Under the pieces are notes generated by a model, which saw only the letters and a list, made by a program, of their open reading frames with translations, ran no database searches and was not told the origin of the DNA. From contig OX155967.1 of NCBI GenBank assembly GCA_944548615.1, positions 1,425,321 to 1,489,320 on the forward strand: 64,000 bases of DNA, read 5' to 3'. Position 1 is the stretch's first letter. Every line of letters begins with the position of its first letter. This document shows, in pieces, positions 60,708-64,000 of the stretch. The position numbers were made by a program, and so were the translations under genes. This DNA is from Micropterix aruncella. Lineage: Eukaryota; Arthropoda; Insecta; Lepidoptera; Micropterigidae.

Positions 60708-63670
60708 ATGAGTAGTTTATTAGATGATATTTCAGAGACCACATTTGTCTCTACTGTAAGGTTAGAATCGCCGCTTGATTGCAGGGACACTTTTGATAAG
60801 CCTTATGTACTGAAATTGATAGCTATGAATATAAGAAGTATCCGAAGAAATTTTGATGAACTATGTATTTTATTACAAGATCTCTCATTAAATCTAGATA
60901 TAATTGTTTTGTCCGAATGCTGGCTACTCAATAATGTGCAGATTCCGAATATTCCTGGGTACGAATGTTTCAAAACGGTAAATAACAAAAATAAATCGGA
61001 TGGAATTGTTGTGTATGCCAGGTATGAAATTAATGCAACTGCGCATGAATTTGACATCGCGGAAGCAACGGGCCTATGCATAAAATTTAGCAATTTCAGC
61101 ATCTTTGCCCTTTACAGGTCGCCATCCAGACAAAATACGAGTGGCTTTTTGAATTCACTTATACGACGATACATGACTATATAACTTCCAATATCCATAC
61201 ACAACACTACAATATCTTAGCAGGCGACATCAATATATCAACCATGGGACATAGGCACTTACAAGCAGATGACTATGAAACACTCTTAACTGAACTAGGT
61301 TTCTTGTCAACAATAAATATTGCAACGAGAGAGTCTGATCAGGTACAAACATGCTTGGACCACATATACATTCGCTCATCGTACAGACCGACCTCAGCTG
61401 TAGTGACTACAACAATAACAGACCACTACTGTACATTATTGGGACTAGAAGGCAGACGTCAGGAAAAGAAGCAACAAGACACAGAAATTAAAGTCATAGA
61501 CTATGAAAAATTAATTTTCGATTTGAACACTGAAGCTTGGACTAGCATATATCAAACAGACGATACAAACATTGCACTTGACAATTTCGTTCAGACGTTT
61601 ACACTACACTTAAAAAATAATACTTACGTTAAGCAGATAAAGAAAAAATACAAGCGACTTAAACCTTGGATAACAGACGGACTGATTAACTGTATCAGGA
61701 GACGCGACAAACTTCACCGACAGACACGCAGATTTCCACAGAATGAGGCATTACTCGCATATTATAAAAAATACAGAAAATTATGTACCAACATCTTGAG
61801 AACGACCAAAGAAACATATTATCGACAGAAAATAGAAGACGACAATTACAACCCCAAAACGGTTTGGAGAGTAGTCAAAGAACTTAACAATGTAGAGCAA
61901 AACAGGACCTCAATTAGCGAAATAAATTTGGACGGTGTAAAGTACACTGACAAAAATGACTTAGCTAATACGATTAACAGTTACTTTGTGAACGTAGGAA
62001 AGAGATTAGCGATGAAGTTTACATCAGAGGATTTGACTAAATCAAATGCAAAGGTGCCTGAAACCCTGCTGAAGACAACAAAAATATTTCGACTCTCGAA
62101 ACTAACAGAGAGGGACGTTTTGACATTAATTAAGCAACTGAGGACTGACTCAGCAAGTGGTCCCGATAATATAAGTGCAAAGATGCTGAAAATTGCAGCT
62201 CAGGCAATCGCACTCCCACTTGTGCATATATATAATTGCAGCATCGAACAGGGTAGATTTCCAAAACATCTCAAAGAAGCCAATGTATTGCCGCTCTTCA
62301 AAGGGGGTAACAAAACTGAATTGACAAACTACAGAGCAATATCTATACTCAACTCACTTAGCAAAATTATAGAACGTCACATAAAGAAACAACTAACTGA
62401 TTATCTGGAAACGAATGCGCTACTATCGACAGGACAGTACGGCTTTAGGTCAAACATGGGCACCAAGGACGCTATATTAAAAGTTACAAAATTTATTTCA
62501 CAAAATGTTGACGATAACCATAAGTGCCTTGGAGTGTTCCTTGATTTGGCCAAAGCATTTGACACAGTACATCACGTAAAACTATTGTACAAACTACGAC
62601 AGATTGGTATACGAGACAAAGAACTGGACTGGTTCCGAAGTTATATGACAGGACGAACACAACGAGTGAAAATAAATGACACAACAAGTAACTGGATGAG
62701 TATTGACTACGGTGTTCCTCAAGGAAGTACATTAGGACCAATACTATTTCTGGTATATATAGACGATCTTTGCAGACAGGAGATACCAGGTGTTATTGCA
62801 TCTTTTGCCGACGACACGGTGCTTTTATTTGAGAGTAACACCTGGGAGTCCGTATTTGAAAAGGCAACAAATGGACTAAAACAGATAACTGCCTGGTTAA
62901 ATGATCATCTACTGACACTTAACATAGACAAGACGAAATACATCACCTTTAGCATAGATGGGCGAAACCAACCTGGAATAGATAAACACCTACTATTACA
63001 CGACTGTGACGGAAGAAACTGCATGTGCTTACCGCTGGAACGTACGTCATGTATCAAATATTTAGGTATTCTAATAGACGGGTTCCTGCGTTGGCACAAT
63101 CAAATTGACCAGACTGCGTCACGACTTAGAAAACTAATATGCGTATTCAAAAATATTAGAAACGTGCTTAGTCCATCTATGCTAAAAACGACCTACTACG
63201 CACTCGCACAGTCATTGATTACATACGGGCAGATAGGATGGGGTGGAGCGGCTAAATCAATTCTTGACCCGGTAATAAAAGCCCAAAAAGCCCTCATTAG
63301 GGTTATTAATAAAAAACCGCTCCGTTTCCCATCCGACCAATTATTCACAGACTTTAACGTAATGGACATCCGACAGTTGTACCTAAAAGCGGTTTTAATG
63401 TACTTCCAGAGGAATGACAGGACTGCGATATCTAAACTTCGGGACCATGGACATGAGACTAGACATAGTTACAGACAACCTGAGGTAAAAATGAACACGA
63501 CATATGGACAACGACATTATACTTTTCTAGCTCCGAGACTATACAATAAATTGAGAATGGACGTACCGACGACCGACTTACCATACCCTACTTTTCGAAG
63601 AGTGGTGATAAATTGGCTGCTAAATAAATCTAGGAAAGACTGCGAGGCGTTATTAAAATCTCTTGAATGA
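60708..63670 (+). pseudogene. CR1-like ORF2: endonuclease-reverse transcriptase, one frameshift
   Basis: The endonuclease starts LKLIAMNIRSIRRNFDEL, with SECWL (catalytic Glu) in the first frame; a shift at about 61145-61150 leads into LAGDINIST and CLDHIYIRS...TTITDHYCTL in the second. The RT (about 62150-63000) is complete: VLPLFKGGNKTELTNYRAIS, FLDLAKAFDTVHH, YGVPQGSTLGPILF, and ASFADDTVLLF as the active-site box. The thumb (IKYLGILIDGFLRW) and C-terminus run to a TGA at 63668-63670. The enzyme would nick DNA and copy element RNA there. One indel is the only lesion I see, so the insertion is recent or lightly decayed. Confidence 0.85.
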
Positions 63671-63800
63671 ACATATTTCTATTTATATATATATTGTGCA
63701 AATTTACGGCTATATTGTATTCTATTGTAGTAGGTACCTAAATTCTTAATTAACTTCTATATTATATAATAAAATGGCATTGCAAATTGTCATTTTCTTT

Positions 63801-64000
63801 GATAAATAATTATCAAGGCACTTTTGCATATGTAAATATATACTCGTATTATCATAATAATATTTTTTCTATTTTTTATTTTTTAATTATCATATTATAT
63901 GTATGTACTTCTTTATAATAATTTTTATTTATATATACTTTTAATATAAATTCATGTAAAGTTTATGCGATAATCGTATCTATGTATGTATTATATTAGA
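63801..64000. other. AT-rich end of window, inside Chpf intron 6
   Basis: Simple A/T-rich sequence; no exon. Confidence 0.5.

Larger units (their letters stand above)
59760..63800 (+). mobile_element. CR1/Jockey-group non-LTR element, nearly intact, 5'-truncated
   Basis: Carries the end of ORF1 and an almost complete ORF2 with a single frameshift, then a 3' UTR. Same orientation as Chpf, in intron 6. The family is the same or close to the relic at 23157-23882. The right end is not sharply defined; no target duplication was found. Confidence 0.82.

Overview
This window is a eukaryotic, almost certainly insect, chromosome segment. It has spliced genes with canonical GT/AG introns, a low-GC background, and a transposon community typical of insects: PIF/Harbinger, mariner, piggyBac, BEL/Pao, Jockey, CR1-like and restriction-like-endonuclease (RLE) non-LTR elements. 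The order cannot be fixed from the sequence. No rRNA, tRNA or CRISPR array was seen.

The only clear host gene is the 5' part of a chondroitin polymerizing factor (Chpf/CHPF2-like glycosyltransferase) on the + strand. Six coding exons lie at 25665-26003, 45976-46297, 48849-49000, 51418-51546, 53863-54120 and 56586-56738; they join in frame to give 451 residues. The C-terminal glycosyltransferase half lies beyond 64000. Intron 1 is about 20 kb and intron 6 is longer than 7 kb, and both consist mostly of mobile elements.

Layout. 1-2190: nothing recognised. 2191-6575: a structurally complete Harbinger element with TTA target duplications and two convergent intact genes. 7810-8346: mariner relic ending in a perfect inverted repeat. 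8690-11900: tandem, partly higher-order array of an internally deleted RLE retroelement with poly-G tracts. 12780-15310: tandem array of a transposase C-terminal fragment, split by a GC-rich 1.3-kb coding insert that looks like an endogenous viral element. 16.2-20.9 kb: non-LTR tail, Gypsy integrase relic and satellite-like repeats in both orientations. 21.6-23.9 kb: a TTA-flanked MITE and a CR1-like relic.

Intron 1 of Chpf holds: a TIR transposon with an unfamiliar repeat-containing protein and many subterminal repeats (26050-28198); a MITE candidate; nested TTAA elements carrying an RLE retroelement end (29360-30879); a duplicated locus (30501-31350 against 31807-32264 plus 40301-40690); a Jockey element with 10-bp target duplications (32219-44488) interrupted by a young BEL/Pao element with two 1099-bp LTRs (32265-40295); and a piggyBac remnant (45030-45943) ending 32 bp before exon 2. 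Introns 2-5 carry mariner, R1/I-like and RLE fragments and four copies of an unidentified same-strand repeat. Intron 6 has a two-LTR remnant and a nearly intact CR1-like element (59760-63800).
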